This document shows, piece by piece, positions 10,424 to 18,931 of a stretch of 64,000 bases of DNA. Under the pieces are notes generated by a model. The model saw only the letters and a program-made list of their open reading frames with translations. It was not told the DNA's origin and did not search any database. The first letter of the stretch is position 1, and the number at the start of each line of letters is the position of its first letter. A program made the position numbers and the translations under genes. Source of the DNA: Brevundimonas subvibrioides (GTDB lineage Bacteria; Pseudomonadota; Alphaproteobacteria; Caulobacterales; Caulobacteraceae); contig NZ_NCEQ01000006.1 of the NCBI RefSeq assembly GCF_002280785.1, forward strand, positions 186,001 through 250,000. Reading direction: 5' to 3'.

Positions 10424-11597
10424 CCTTGCTTGCGGACAGCGTCGCACGCTCGCGCGCCTGATCCGTCGTCTCGCCCCGCGCCAGGGCCACGCCCATGCGT
10501 CGCCGCTTGAAGGCCTCAGGCTTGCCGAACAGGCGCAGGTCGGCGGTCGGGACCGACAGGGCCTCGGCCACGCCCTCGTAGGCGATCCCCACCCCATCCA
10601 TGCCGCCATAGATGACCGCGCTGGCGCCGATTTCGCGCTGGCTGACGTCCACCGGCAGACCGAGGATCGCCCTCGCATGCAGGGCGAACTCGCTCTGTGT
10701 CTGCGTGGCCAGTGTCACCAGCCCGGTGTCGTGCGGACGCGGCGAGACCTCCGAGAACCAGACCGCGTCGCCCTTCACGAACAGCTCGACGCCGAACACG
10801 CCGAGCCCGCCCAGAGCCTCCGTCACCTTGCCCGCGATATCCTGCGCGGTCGCCAGAGAGGCCGCGCTCATGGCCTGGGGCTGCCAGCTCTCGACATAGT
10901 CGCCCTTGACCTGACGATGGCCGATGGGGGCGCAGAAGTCTGTGACGACCGCGCCGTCGCGCAGCGAGCGAACAGTGAGCAGGGTGATCTCGAAATCGAA
11001 GTCGATCCGCCCCTCGACGATGACCCGCGCCGTCTCGACCCGGCCGCCCGACTGCGCATAGGCCCAGGCGTTGGCGGCGTCCTCATAGGCGTCGATGAAG
11101 GACTGGCCCTTGCCCGACGACGACATGACCGGCTTGACGAAGACTGGCAGGCCGATGTCGTGCGCCGCTGCCGCCAGTTCCGCCGCCGACCCCGCGAAGG
11201 CATAGGGGCTGGTCGGCAGGCCCAGTTCCTCGGCGGCCAGTCGCCGGATGCCCTCGCGGTTCATGGTCAGCTGGGTGGCGCGCGCGGTCGGAATGACGCG
11301 CGCCATCCCCGCCGCCTCGATATCGGCCAGGACCTCGGTGGCGATGGCCTCGATCTCCGGCACGATGATGTGCGGCGCCTCGGCCATGATGACGCCGTTC
11401 AGCACCTGCGGGTCCGTCATCGGGATCACGTGACTGCGATGCGCCACCTGCATGGCGGGCGCGTTGGCGTAGCGATCGACGACGATCACCTCGCAGCCCA
11501 GCCGCTGCAACTCGATGGCGACCTCCTTGCCCAGTTCGCCGCCGCCCAGAAGCATCACCCGGACGGCGGTGTCGGAAAGAGGGGTGCCCAGTTTCAT
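10404..11597 (-). CDS. purT: Formate-dependent phosphoribosylglycinamide formyltransferase
   Basis: ATP-grasp enzyme that formylates GAR with free formate, step 3 of purine synthesis. 397 aa from the ATG at 11597; an upstream in-frame ATG would overlap the preceding gene. It shows [21 protein letters not shown], the ATP-grasp segment [27 protein letters not shown] and [15 protein letters not shown]. It is about 10 kb from the nearest other pur gene, downstream of an unrelated lipoprotein gene by 10 bp. Confidence 0.97.
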   Translation of the reverse strand: MKLGTPLSDTAVRVMLLGGGELGKEVAIELQRLGCEVIVVDRYANAPAMQVAHRSHVIPMTDPQVLNGVIMAEAPHIIVPEIEAIATEVLADIEAAGMARVIPTARATQLTMNREGIRRLAAEELGLPTSPYAFAGSAAELAAAAHDIGLPVFVKPVMSSSGKGQSFIDAYEDAANAWAYAQSGGRVETARVIVEGRIDFDFEITLLTVRSLRDGAVVTDFCAPIGHRQVKGDYVESWQPQAMSAASLATAQDIAGKVTEALGGLGVFGVELFVKGDAVWFSEVSPRPHDTGLVTLATQTQSEFALHARAILGLPVDVSQREIGASAVIYGGMDGVGIAYEGVAEALSVPTADLRLFGKPEAFKRRRMGVALARGETTDQARERATLSASKVRPVAG

Positions 11598-11607
11598 CAG
11601 ATGGTCC

Positions 11608-12444
11608 TTATTCAGCCGCTTCGGCATCTTCCCTGGGCGCCCAGTTTCCGGCGGTCTTGCCGGCGGCGAGGGCGTCGATCAGCGCGGCAGGCGCGCCTGC
11701 CTCCCGCATCTCGTCAGCGGTGAGATAGACGGTTCCGCCACAGGCCTGAACCACGTGCGCATAGTCGGCGTCGATGGCCACGCCGCCGTGCTCGGCATCG
11801 GCCCAGACGCGGAAGCCCTGACCCAGCTCGTCGCCCGGCTTGGGCGTCCAGACGTCCCGGCACTGTTCCCGCCATTCGGCGTCGGTCGCCTCGGCCAGCA
11901 TCTTGCGCTCGTACAGCGTCTCCAGCCGGGGCGAGCGGACGCTGTAGACGTAGTCGGTCGGCATGCCTTCCTCGGCCTGGTCCTGAACCAGGCCCAGGCC
12001 CGGGAGCAGGGCGACCCAGTTCACGCGCTCGCCGGTCGACAGGTCCCAGGTGATCGGGGTCTGCGACGTCGACGGATAGGCGCCGCCGCAAAAGATTTCG
12101 AGATGCTCGCGCAGGGTCAGATAGGCCGGACCCGTCATCGGTCGCGTGATGGTTCGGGTCCAGCCGTCGCCCTCCTGGCTGTCGGCCATCCGCCCGCATT
12201 CGCCCGCATCCGCCACGGCTGTGGCGTCGAGGCGGTCCAGTTCGGCATTGATGCGCACGATGGCCGGGCTGTCGCCGGACAGCCGGGGCATGGCCTCGAT
12301 ATCGGCGGACAGCCTGGGCTTCTCGACCAGGATCGGGTCGGCTGCCGTACCGGCGACGCCCTCCGCCCGGGAGGTCGTGCCCTGACCGCATGCGGCCAGT
12401 CCGAGCATCAGGGCGACCATCGCCGCACTCGTGATCGTCTTCAT
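11608..12444 (-). CDS. Predicted lipoprotein of unknown function
   Basis: 278 aa with a clear lipobox (MLGLAACGQ, lipid attachment at Cys20), so it is probably anchored in the envelope. The mature part is soluble, acidic and contains four or more cysteines (for example ECGRM, IFCGGA, EQCRD, QACGG), which could form periplasmic disulfides. I do not recognise a domain. It lies between the VOC gene (12 bp gap) and purT in the same direction, so it may be co-transcribed from the tkt promoter. Confidence 0.75.
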   Translation of the reverse strand: MKTITSAAMVALMLGLAACGQGTTSRAEGVAGTAADPILVEKPRLSADIEAMPRLSGDSPAIVRINAELDRLDATAVADAGECGRMADSQEGDGWTRTITRPMTGPAYLTLREHLEIFCGGAYPSTSQTPITWDLSTGERVNWVALLPGLGLVQDQAEEGMPTDYVYSVRSPRLETLYERKMLAEATDAEWREQCRDVWTPKPGDELGQGFRVWADAEHGGVAIDADYAHVVQACGGTVYLTADEMREAGAPAALIDALAAGKTAGNWAPREDAEAAE

Positions 12445-12456
12445 CTCAGCCGCCCC

Positions 12457-12843
12457 TCAGTTTGCCGGTTCGATCAGATCCCAGGCGTTGCCGTACAGAT
12501 CCTCGAAGACCACCACCTTGCCATAGGATTCGGACCTTGGGGCCTCACGGAACGTGACCCCGGCGGCCAGCCAGGCGGCGTGGTCGCGCATCAGGTCGTC
12601 GGTTTCCAGGAACAGCCAGACCCGGCCGCCCGCCTGATCGCCGATCCGGGCGACCTGCGCCTCGGTCGTCGCGCAGGCCAGCAGCAGGGCGGTCTCGCCG
12701 CCTTTCGGCGTGACCCGGACCCAGCGCTTGCCGCCGCCCATGTCGGTGTCCTCGCTGAGGTCGAAACCCAGCGTGCCGACATAGAAGGCGAGGGCCTCGT
12801 CATAGTCGCGGACCAGCAGGCTGACCGCGCCGATGCGGCTCAC
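12457..12843 (-). CDS. VOC-family (glyoxalase/bleomycin-resistance fold) protein
   Basis: 128 aa single VOC module. The N-terminal half runs from AVSLLVRDYDEALAFYVGTLGF, and the second half ends with KVVVFEDLYGNAWDLIEP, typical of glyoxalase-like proteins. The start is a GTG whose G is the last base of the tkt stop, indicating translational coupling. Exact substrate is unknown; it could be a metal-dependent lyase, isomerase or dioxygenase. Confidence 0.85.
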   Translation of the reverse strand: MSRIGAVSLLVRDYDEALAFYVGTLGFDLSEDTDMGGGKRWVRVTPKGGETALLLACATTEAQVARIGDQAGGRVWLFLETDDLMRDHAAWLAAGVTFREAPRSESYGKVVVFEDLYGNAWDLIEPAN

Positions 12844-14837
12844 TACAGGCGAGCCTTGGCCGCCGCCACGATCGCATCCGCCGTGATGCCGAACTCGCGG
12901 TACAGCACCTCCGCCGGGGCAGAGGCGCCGAAGCCGGTCATGCCGATGAAGGCGCCGTCCTCGCCGATGAACCGCTCCCAGCCCTGTTTGATCGCCGCCT
13001 CGCAGGCGACGCGCACCGTGCCCCGGCCGATGACCGAGGCCTGATAGGCGGCGTCCTGCTGCTCGAACAGTTCGAAGCAGGGGACCGAGACGACCCGCGT
13101 CGGCGTGCCCCCGGCCTCCAGCGTTTCGGCCGCCTTCAGCGCCAGCGGCATCTCGGTGCCGGTGGCGAACAGGGTGACCCGGGCCTCGCCGTTCGAGGCA
13201 CGCAGTTCATAGGCGCCGCGGGCCGACAGGTTCTCGTCCGACGCCGTCACACGCACCGCCGCCGTCTTCTGCCGCGACAGGGCCATCGCCGAGGGCGTCG
13301 CCTTGTGTTGCAGGGCCAGCTGCCAGCATTCGAACGCCTCGACCGTATCGGCGGGGCGGAAGACCAGCAGGTTCGGGATCGCCCGCAGCGCCGCCAGATG
13401 CTCGACCGGCTGGTGCGTCGGGCCGTCCTCGCCCAGGCCGATCGAGTCGTGGGTCAGGACGTGGATCACGCGGATGCCCATCAGGGCCGCCATGCGGATC
13501 GCCGAACGGCTGTAGTCCGAGAACACCATGAAGGTGCCGCCGTAGGGGATGACCCCGCCGTGCAACGCCATACCGGTCATGGCCGCCGCCATGCCGAATT
13601 CGCGGATGCCCCAGTTAACGTAGCGACCCTCGTAGGTCGGCGCGTCCAGGATCGGCGTGCCCTTGACGAAGGTGTTGTTCGAGCCGGTCAGGTCGGCGGA
13701 GCCGCCGATCAGTTCCGGCACGGCGCCGAACAGGGCGTCCAGCGCGGCGCCGGACGCCTGACGCGTCGCCTGGGCCGGCTGGTCCACGATCAGTCGGGCG
13801 ATGCCGGCGTTCAGGGCGTCGAACGCGCTCTCCGGCAGGTCGCCCTTCATGGCGCGGGTGAAGTCGGCGGCCTGCGACGAGGCGGCGAGACGCGCCTCCC
13901 ATGCCTTGCGGGCCTTGGATCCCTGTTTGCCGACCTTCTTCCAGGCCTTGTCGATATTCTCCGGGATCACGAACGGCGCGTGGTTCCAGGCCAGGCCCAG
14001 ACGCGTCGCCGCGATCTCGGCCGCGCCCAGGGCGGCGCCGTGGGTCTTGTGGCTGCCTTCCATGGTGGCGGCGCCCTTGCCGATCTTGGTCTTGCAGGCG
14101 ATCAGCGTCGGCTTGTCCTGGCGCGTCGCCCACTGCAGCGCCGACTTGATCGCCTTCATGTCATGGCCGTCGACGGCCTTGACGGCCCAGCCGCAGGCCT
14201 TGAAGCGCGCCTTCTGATCGACCGCGTCCGACAGGCTGACCTTGCCGTCGATGGTGATCTCGTTGTCGTCCCAAAGGACCGTCAGCTTGTTCAGCCTGTA
14301 GCGGCCGGCGAGCGCGATCGCTTCCTGCGACACGCCTTCCATCAGGCAGCCGTCACCGGCGATGACCCAGGTGCGGTGGTCGACCAGGTCGTCGCCGTAT
14401 TTCGCCGCCAGATGCCGCTCGGCCATGGCGAAGCCGATCGAGTTGGCCAGGCCCTGACCCAGCGGGCCGGTCGTCGTCTCGATGCCCGGCATGTGCCCGT
14501 ACTCGGGGTGGCCGGCCGTCTTCGATCCCCACTGGCGGAAGTTCGACAGCTGTTCGGTCGTCGCCGCCTTGTAGCCCGTCAGGTGCAGCAGGGCGTAGAT
14601 CAGCATCGAGCCGTGACCGGCCGACAGGATGAAGCGATCGCGGTCGGCCCAGTCGGGACGGCTCGCATCGAACTTCAGGAATTTCGAGAACAGCACCGTC
14701 GCCACATCGGCCATGCCCATCGGCATGCCCGGGTGGCCGCTGTTGGCCTTCTCAACCCCGTCCATCGCCAGGACGCGTATGGCGTCCGCCATCATCTTCG
14801 GGGTCGTTTTTTCGGGTGCGTCTGAGGGGCGGGCCAC
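12843..14837 (-). CDS. tkt: Transketolase
   Basis: Thiamine-diphosphate enzyme of the pentose-phosphate pathway, 664 aa from the GTG at 14837. That start has GAAAGG 7 nt upstream; the alternative is ATGATG at 14795, which lacks a Shine-Dalgarno. Signatures: ANSGHPGMPMG, the ThDP-binding GDGCLMEGVSQEA, and SIGLGEDGPTHQPVEHLAALR with the catalytic Glu. The C-terminal domain ends with the expected FGASAPAEVLYREFGIT. It is divergent from zauP over 90 bp. Confidence 0.97.
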   Translation of the reverse strand: MARPSDAPEKTTPKMMADAIRVLAMDGVEKANSGHPGMPMGMADVATVLFSKFLKFDASRPDWADRDRFILSAGHGSMLIYALLHLTGYKAATTEQLSNFRQWGSKTAGHPEYGHMPGIETTTGPLGQGLANSIGFAMAERHLAAKYGDDLVDHRTWVIAGDGCLMEGVSQEAIALAGRYRLNKLTVLWDDNEITIDGKVSLSDAVDQKARFKACGWAVKAVDGHDMKAIKSALQWATRQDKPTLIACKTKIGKGAATMEGSHKTHGAALGAAEIAATRLGLAWNHAPFVIPENIDKAWKKVGKQGSKARKAWEARLAASSQAADFTRAMKGDLPESAFDALNAGIARLIVDQPAQATRQASGAALDALFGAVPELIGGSADLTGSNNTFVKGTPILDAPTYEGRYVNWGIREFGMAAAMTGMALHGGVIPYGGTFMVFSDYSRSAIRMAALMGIRVIHVLTHDSIGLGEDGPTHQPVEHLAALRAIPNLLVFRPADTVEAFECWQLALQHKATPSAMALSRQKTAAVRVTASDENLSARGAYELRASNGEARVTLFATGTEMPLALKAAETLEAGGTPTRVVSVPCFELFEQQDAAYQASVIGRGTVRVACEAAIKQGWERFIGEDGAFIGMTGFGASAPAEVLYREFGITADAIVAAAKARL

Positions 14838-14927
14838 GAATGGACCTTTCGTCTTGGTGCGGAAAAGGGAGGCGCGCCGCTTTACCCCGGCGTCACGGCG
14901 GGTTCTATACGAAATCTGGAGGAAACG

Positions 14928-15188
14928 ATGGCAGACGCCTCGACAGCTGCGCGCGACAGGATCGACCGGGCCCTCGCCTTGCTGGAACGCAAGGTGCTGG
15001 AGCTGAAGGCGCGTCCCGCCATCGCGCCGCGCCTGGCCGACGACGACCTGTTCGCCATCCCTTTGCCCGCCGGGCCGGACGAGCATCGCCGCATCGCCGA
15101 ACTCGAGGCCGCCGGGCGTGACGCCTCAGCCGCCCTTGCCGCCGCCGCCATGGCCGTGCGCGACATCCTTGCCCGGGACGACGCCTGA
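14928..15188 (+). CDS. zauP: ZauP-like coiled-coil protein encoded upstream of ZapA
   Basis: Small cytoplasmic protein of 86 aa, almost entirely helical, with heptad-like Leu/Ala spacing at both ends (ALALLERKVLELKA and RIAELEAAGRDASAALAAAA). In Caulobacter the gene just upstream of zapA encodes ZauP, a coiled-coil partner that works with ZapA to focus the FtsZ ring. Size, position and a 1-bp overlap with zapA fit that assignment; sequence identity could not be tested. SD-like GGAGGAAACG precedes the ATG. Confidence 0.75.
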   Translation: MADASTAARDRIDRALALLERKVLELKARPAIAPRLADDDLFAIPLPAGPDEHRRIAELEAAGRDASAALAAAAMAVRDILARDDA

Positions 15189-15511
15189 TGGCGACGGTCA
15201 CGGTCGAGATCAACGGACGCCCCTATGCCGTGGGCTGCGCCGACGGACAGGAGGAGCGGGTCCGCATCCTCGCCAAGCAATTCGACGTCCATGTGCGCCA
15301 GGTCGCGGGCGACGTGGGCCATGTCGGCGACATCCGCCTGTTCCTGATGGCCGCCCTGGTCCTGGCCGACGAACTGCATGAGGTGCGGATGAGCGGTGGG
15401 ACGGGCCCGGTCTCCGCCGACGCTGCCTCGACCCCGCTTTCCGACACCGGCGTCGCCGAGGCCCTGAACGCCGTCGCCGCCCGCATCGAGAAGATCGCTT
15501 CGCTGCTGTAG
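15188..15511 (+). CDS. zapA: Cell-division protein ZapA
   Basis: Z-ring-associated protein of 107 aa that bundles FtsZ filaments. It has the ZapA beginning VTVEINGRPYAVGCADGQEERVR (split by residues 4-25), followed by the helical dimerisation segment with IRLFLMAALVLADELHE. The ATG overlaps the last base of the zauP stop. It is followed directly by the 6S RNA gene and then fau, the conserved zapA-ssrS-fau arrangement. Confidence 0.93.
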   Translation: MATVTVEINGRPYAVGCADGQEERVRILAKQFDVHVRQVAGDVGHVGDIRLFLMAALVLADELHEVRMSGGTGPVSADAASTPLSDTGVAEALNAVAARIEKIASLL

Positions 15512-15518
15512 TCGGCCA

Positions 15519-15547
15519 TTGTTCCGCCCCCGGTGAAGGACTATCTT
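15519..15547 (+). promoter_or_regulatory. Predicted housekeeping-sigma promoter of the 6S RNA
   Basis: TTGTTC at 15519-15524 and TATCTT at 15542-15547 are separated by exactly 17 bp. The -10 box ends one base before the 5' arm of the 6S terminal stem. A close match for a vegetative promoter in a short gap; transcript start not determined. Confidence 0.55.
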
Positions 15548-15727
15548 GGTCGGCGGCGGGTCATGCTGTGGCTCTCGTCGAAGGCAACACATCCTCGCGG
15601 CCTTAATTCACTCGAAGGGATCTGCCCCTGTCTGACCTCGTGGGGTCGGATACGCGGAGCCCACCTGGCTACCCAGGCTCGAGAGGATTTAAACCGTCCT
15701 TCACGGCTCTTACGGCGCCGCCAACCT
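15548..15727 (+). ncRNA. ssrS: 6S RNA (RNA polymerase regulator)
   Basis: Located between zapA and fau, where 6S RNA lies in many proteobacteria. About 180 nt, the usual length. The ends can pair as a long terminal stem: GGTCGGCGGCG at 15548-15558 with CGCCGCCAACC at 15716-15726, with a single mismatch. The middle contains a large potential open loop flanked by pairing segments such as GACCTCGTGGGGTC. 6S RNA binds housekeeping RNA polymerase as an open-promoter mimic. The exact ends are estimates. Confidence 0.82.
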
Positions 15728-15819
15728 GTCTCTCTTTTGGGCGCTACCGCTCGCGACGCGGTCGCCCGCTGCTTGAGCGCCGATCGGCGCTGACCCAGGT
15801 CGCGCGCGGGGATGATGCC

Positions 15820-16041
15820 ATGAAACGCGGCTGGTTCGGACCGAAGCGAGTGGGTTGGGGCGCCTCCCCGGCGAGTTGGGAAGGCTGGGCCTCAACGGGC
15901 GTCTTCATCCTCGCCATGTTGTTGACCGGCAATCTGCTCCGGGATGTTTCCTGGGTCTGGGCGCTGATGCTGGCCGAGATCGCTCTCTTTCTGGCCGTGA
16001 TCCTCCTGACCTACGACAAGAACGCCCGGACGTCCGTCTGA
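15820..16041 (+). CDS. Small two-helix membrane protein of unknown function
   Basis: 73 aa from the ATG at 15820. A basic N-terminus (MKRGWFGPKRVGWGA) is followed by two hydrophobic helices (about residues 27-43 and 47-65), with a short charged tail, so the ends are probably cytoplasmic. No known domain recognised. It lies between 6S RNA and fau, and its TGA overlaps the presumed CTG start of fau, suggesting translational coupling. Confidence 0.65.
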   Translation: MKRGWFGPKRVGWGASPASWEGWASTGVFILAMLLTGNLLRDVSWVWALMLAEIALFLAVILLTYDKNARTSV

Positions 16042-16595
16042 CCCACCCGGACAAGCCAGCCCTTCGCGCCGAAGCCCGCGCAGCCCGACGCCGGTTGGCC
16101 TCGGTCGAGCCGCTCGCCGCCGGGCGCGTCGCGGCCCATGCCGCTGAACTTCCCTCCGCCGACCTTGTCGCCTTCTATCGCGCGATCGGATCCGAACTGG
16201 ATCCGGAGCCGCTGGCCCGCGCCCTGATCGCGGCTGGAGCCGCCGCCTGTCTCCCGGTGGCGCTGGAGCGGGACGCCCCGATGATCTTCCGCCGCTGGAC
16301 CCCCGGCGACCCGCTGGAGGTGGACGCCGCCGGATGCCCCGCGCCCCTGCCTCTGGCCGAGGTCGTCGATCCCGACCTGATCATCACCCCGCTGCTGGCC
16401 TTCGATGATTTCGGCGGTCGGCTGGGGCAGGGCGGCGGCTACTACGACCGGACCTTCGCCGCGCGGCCCGACGCGCTTCGCATCGGCTTCGCCTTCGCGG
16501 GCCAGAGGTCCGCGAGACTGCCCATGGAGTCGCACGACATCCCTCTCCATGGCGTTCTGACCGAGGTCGGCTATACCGCCGCCCGAAAGGTCTAA
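16038..16595 (+). CDS. 5-formyltetrahydrofolate cyclo-ligase
   Basis: Converts 5-formyl-THF to 5,10-methenyl-THF with ATP; cytosolic one-carbon metabolism (fau/ygfA family). 185 aa counted from CTG at 16038. The signature FDDFGGRLGQGGGYYDRTF covers the ATP/folate site, with upstream LRAEARAARRRLASV typical of the N-terminal helix. No ATG, GTG or TTG lies between the end of the upstream gene and this helix except a TTG (16095) that would delete it and a TTG far upstream (15855) inside the other gene. The CTG overlaps the upstream stop as CTGA, hence the choice; start confidence is moderate, function high. Confidence 0.85.
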   Translation: MTHPDKPALRAEARAARRRLASVEPLAAGRVAAHAAELPSADLVAFYRAIGSELDPEPLARALIAAGAAACLPVALERDAPMIFRRWTPGDPLEVDAAGCPAPLPLAEVVDPDLIITPLLAFDDFGGRLGQGGGYYDRTFAARPDALRIGFAFAGQRSARLPMESHDIPLHGVLTEVGYTAARKV

Positions 16596-16601
16596 TCCTC
16601 C

Positions 16602-17426
16602 ATGAGACTTGCCTTCTTTGGCGACGTGATCGGCAAGTCCGGTCGCGACGGCCTGTCCGACCACCTGCCTGGCCTGAAGCGGGTGCTGAAGCTCGACTTC
16701 GTCGTGGTGAACGCCGAGAACGCCGCCGGCGGCTTCGGCATCACCGAGAACACGGCGAAAGAGCTGTTCATGGCCGGCGCCGACTGCCTGACCCTGGGCA
16801 ACCACTCCTGGGACCAGCGCGAGGCCCTGACCTATATCGTGCGCGAGCCGCGCCTGATCCGCCCCGCCAACTACCCGCGGCTGATGGATGCGCCGGGCGC
16901 CGGCGCCAACCTGTTCGAGACTGACAGCGGCCGGACGGTCCTGGTCATGAACGTACTGGGCCGCATCCACATGGACCCCAACGACGATCCGTTCAGCGCC
17001 GTGGACCGCGAGTTGAACGCCGCCCCCCTGGGTCATGTCGCCGACGCGGTGATCGTCGACATGCACGCCGAGGCGACCTCCGAGAAGATGGCCATGGGTC
17101 ACTTCTGCGACGGTCGCGCCAGCCTGGTCATCGGCACCCACACCCATGTCCCGACCGCAGATTGCCAGATCCTGCCCGGCGGCACGGCCTATCAGACCGA
17201 CGCCGGCGGCTGCTGCGACTATGACTCCGTCATCGGCAACGAGAAGGAAGAGCCCCTGCGGCGCTTCACCACCCGCATTTCCGGCGGCCGCTACAACCCC
17301 GCCAGCGGCCCGGCCACCATCTGCGGCGTCTATGTCGAGACCGACGACAAGACCGGCCTCGCCACCCGCATCGAACCCATCCGCGTCGGCGGCCGTCTCA
17401 GCCAGCACATCCCGACAGCCGCCTGA
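16602..17426 (+). CDS. YmdB-family metallophosphoesterase
   Basis: 274 aa calcineurin-like protein of the TIGR00282/YmdB type, a family with 2',3'-cyclic nucleotide phosphodiesterase activity in the cytoplasm. Metal-binding blocks in order: FFGDVIG, VVVNAENAAGGFG, LGNHSWDQ and IGTHTHVPTAD. It is full length. It starts 6 bp after fau and is likely co-transcribed with it; this pairing is common in alphaproteobacteria. Confidence 0.93.
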   Translation: MRLAFFGDVIGKSGRDGLSDHLPGLKRVLKLDFVVVNAENAAGGFGITENTAKELFMAGADCLTLGNHSWDQREALTYIVREPRLIRPANYPRLMDAPGAGANLFETDSGRTVLVMNVLGRIHMDPNDDPFSAVDRELNAAPLGHVADAVIVDMHAEATSEKMAMGHFCDGRASLVIGTHTHVPTADCQILPGGTAYQTDAGGCCDYDSVIGNEKEEPLRRFTTRISGGRYNPASGPATICGVYVETDDKTGLATRIEPIRVGGRLSQHIPTAA

Positions 17427-17447
17427 AGCGAAGCCATTGACGGTTTA

Positions 17448-17486
17448 GATTACGCGTGTAATCGTCTTGGTCTACAAACGTAGTCC
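17448..17486 (+). promoter_or_regulatory. Two dyads: candidate operator for the BlaI-like regulator
   Basis: GATTAC-gcgt-GTAATC at 17448-17463 is a perfect 6-bp dyad. CTAC-aaac-GTAG at 17472-17483, extended by GG/CC, is a second dyad resembling the TAC/GTA core of BlaI/MecI operators. A TTGACG at 17437-17442 would serve as -35 and the first dyad covers the expected -10, so a bound repressor would block transcription. The regulator encoded two genes downstream is the obvious candidate ligand; inference. Confidence 0.5.
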
Positions 17487-17498
17487 AGGGAGCCTTCC

Positions 17499-17876
17499 AT
17501 GACGCCTGTCACCATCTTCTTCGACGCCGCCGTGCCCGTACAGGCCATCGTCGTCGCCCTGATCGTCGCGGCCATCGCCGCCGTCGTCGTGACGGTGAAG
17601 AAGGTCGCCTCGGGTCCGCATCTGTCGGGCGGCTCGACCTATCTCTCGGCGCTGCGACTCGGCGCGCCCCTGCTCGGCCTGCTTGGCGCCGCCTTCAACG
17701 GCCTGATGATGTTCGTCGCCCTCGCGAAGTTCGGACCCCAGCCGATCAACGTCCTGGCCCCCGGCCTGGCCGAGGCGACCTTCCTCGTGGTCATGGGCCT
17801 GATCGTCGGCGTGGTCGCGGTCATTTGCCACTGGGCCGTTGAGGCCCGGGTCGATCGCGCCGTCTTGCGGGCCTGA
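17499..17876 (+). CDS. MotA/TolQ/ExbB-like small membrane protein
   Basis: 125 aa with three hydrophobic helices (about residues 14-32, 48-70 and 88-112). The segment from GAPLLGLLGAAFNGLMMFVAL to LAEATFLVVMGLIVGVVAVICHW (split by an intervening loop) resembles the last two helices of ExbB/TolQ proton-channel proteins. It is shorter than full ExbB, and no ExbD/TolR gene is adjacent. It is followed within 1 bp by a BlaI-like regulator and is probably its target gene through the dyads upstream. Confidence 0.6.
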   Translation: MTPVTIFFDAAVPVQAIVVALIVAAIAAVVVTVKKVASGPHLSGGSTYLSALRLGAPLLGLLGAAFNGLMMFVALAKFGPQPINVLAPGLAEATFLVVMGLIVGVVAVICHWAVEARVDRAVLRA

Positions 17877-17877
17877 G

Positions 17878-18189
17878 GTGACGCGCATCGCCGTCACGGA
17901 GGCGGAGAGCGCGATCCTGGCCGCCCTTTGGCGTCACGGCCCTCTGTCGTTCGCCTCCCTGATCGAGGCGGTGAAGGCCGACAATGCCTGGGGCGACGCC
18001 ACCATCAAGACCCTGCTCGGGCGGCTGATGCGCAAGGGCGCGGTCCGTTCAGAACGCGACGACGGGCGCCAGCGTTACCACGCCGCGATCGAGAGGCGGG
18101 ACTATCTGGCCGGGGAGGTCGACACGCTCGTCGACCGCCTGTTCGAGGGTCGCCGCGACGCGCTCAGGGTCTTCCTCGACGAGGCCTGA
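17878..18189 (+). CDS. BlaI/MecI/CopY-family transcriptional regulator
   Basis: 103 aa winged-helix protein starting at GTG 17878, 1 bp after the preceding stop. It has the family pattern TEAESAILAALWRHGPLSFASLIEAV, then the recognition region WGDATIKTLLGRLMRKGAVRSER, and a C-terminal dimer helix. Members repress their own operon and often respond to a membrane protease of the BlaR/M56 type; no such gene is next to it here. The partner gene upstream is an ExbB-like membrane protein, an unusual pairing. Confidence 0.88.
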   Translation: MTRIAVTEAESAILAALWRHGPLSFASLIEAVKADNAWGDATIKTLLGRLMRKGAVRSERDDGRQRYHAAIERRDYLAGEVDTLVDRLFEGRRDALRVFLDEA

Positions 18190-18192
18190 AGT

Positions 18193-18612
18193 TCAGTTCG
18201 CGGCCGGTCGCCAGGCCTGCATCTCGACGATCTCGCGCGTCTGGGCAGCGACGACCATCTGGGCCATGCGCCGCACATCTGGATCGCGGCTCTCGCGCAG
18301 GGCGATCTCGGCCATCGCCACTGCGCCCTGATGGTGGGCGATCATCTTGGCGATATAGGCCTGGTCGACCGTCTCGCCCGACGCCGCCGACATCAACCGG
18401 TGCATCTCCGCCTCGGAGGCCGCAAAGGCCTGATTCCCCGCCGTCCCATGATCTCCGTCATGAGGCCCGGAGACCTCGCCGGCCGTCACCGTCGCGGCCT
18501 GGTTGACGGTCGCGGTTTCGCGCATTGCCTGCTGCACCGGATCGCCGCCGCCGTCACAGGCGGCGAGCAACAGGGGGAGGGCGGCTGCGACGATGAGCGG
18601 ATGACGGATCAT
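18193..18612 (-). CDS. DUF305 lipoprotein
   Basis: 139 aa from the ATG at 18612. Lipobox LLLAACD predicts an envelope lipoprotein. The DUF305 core contains YIAKMIAHHQGAVAMAEIAL with adjacent His residues and MVVAAQTREIVEMQAW. DUF305 proteins are ferritin-like four-helix proteins often linked to metals such as copper; no metal genes are next to it. It ends 3 bp from the convergent BlaI-like gene. Confidence 0.85.
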   Translation of the reverse strand: MIRHPLIVAAALPLLLAACDGGGDPVQQAMRETATVNQAATVTAGEVSGPHDGDHGTAGNQAFAASEAEMHRLMSAASGETVDQAYIAKMIAHHQGAVAMAEIALRESRDPDVRRMAQMVVAAQTREIVEMQAWRPAAN

Positions 18613-18931
18613 GGATGGCCTTTGCTGGATTCTGTCGTCGCCAGCTTGCTGCAAAACCTGGCTGCCGTCTCGCATCACGGCGCCGCAGGCGAAACCGACA
18701 AGAGAATAAAATCCTCGCCGGGTCTTGCTGTCCGCTGCCCGCTCCCCCACGTCGCGTGGAGGTCTTTGAAATCGTCTCATCCAGCCGCTGACGGCGCGAT
18801 CGCCTATCCCTCAAGATAGTCGAATTCCACTACGGTCAAAATCTCAACGTCCTGATTTCGTTCAGGTCGATCAGGACTCAACGGACGATCTGGACTCCGC
18901 TTTCCGGAGTCGGGTTTCCGGCCGCGATCCG
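18613..18931. other. Gene-free stretch between phoD and the DUF305 gene
   Basis: 319 bp. I see no convincing coding frame; the open frame extending the DUF305 gene upstream lacks a signal-sequence logic. It holds one hairpin at 18893-18911 (GACTCCG / CGGAGTC) just after the phoD stop, a possible transcription-end structure without a T-run. The part nearest 18612 should hold the promoter of the DUF305 gene. Confidence 0.5.
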
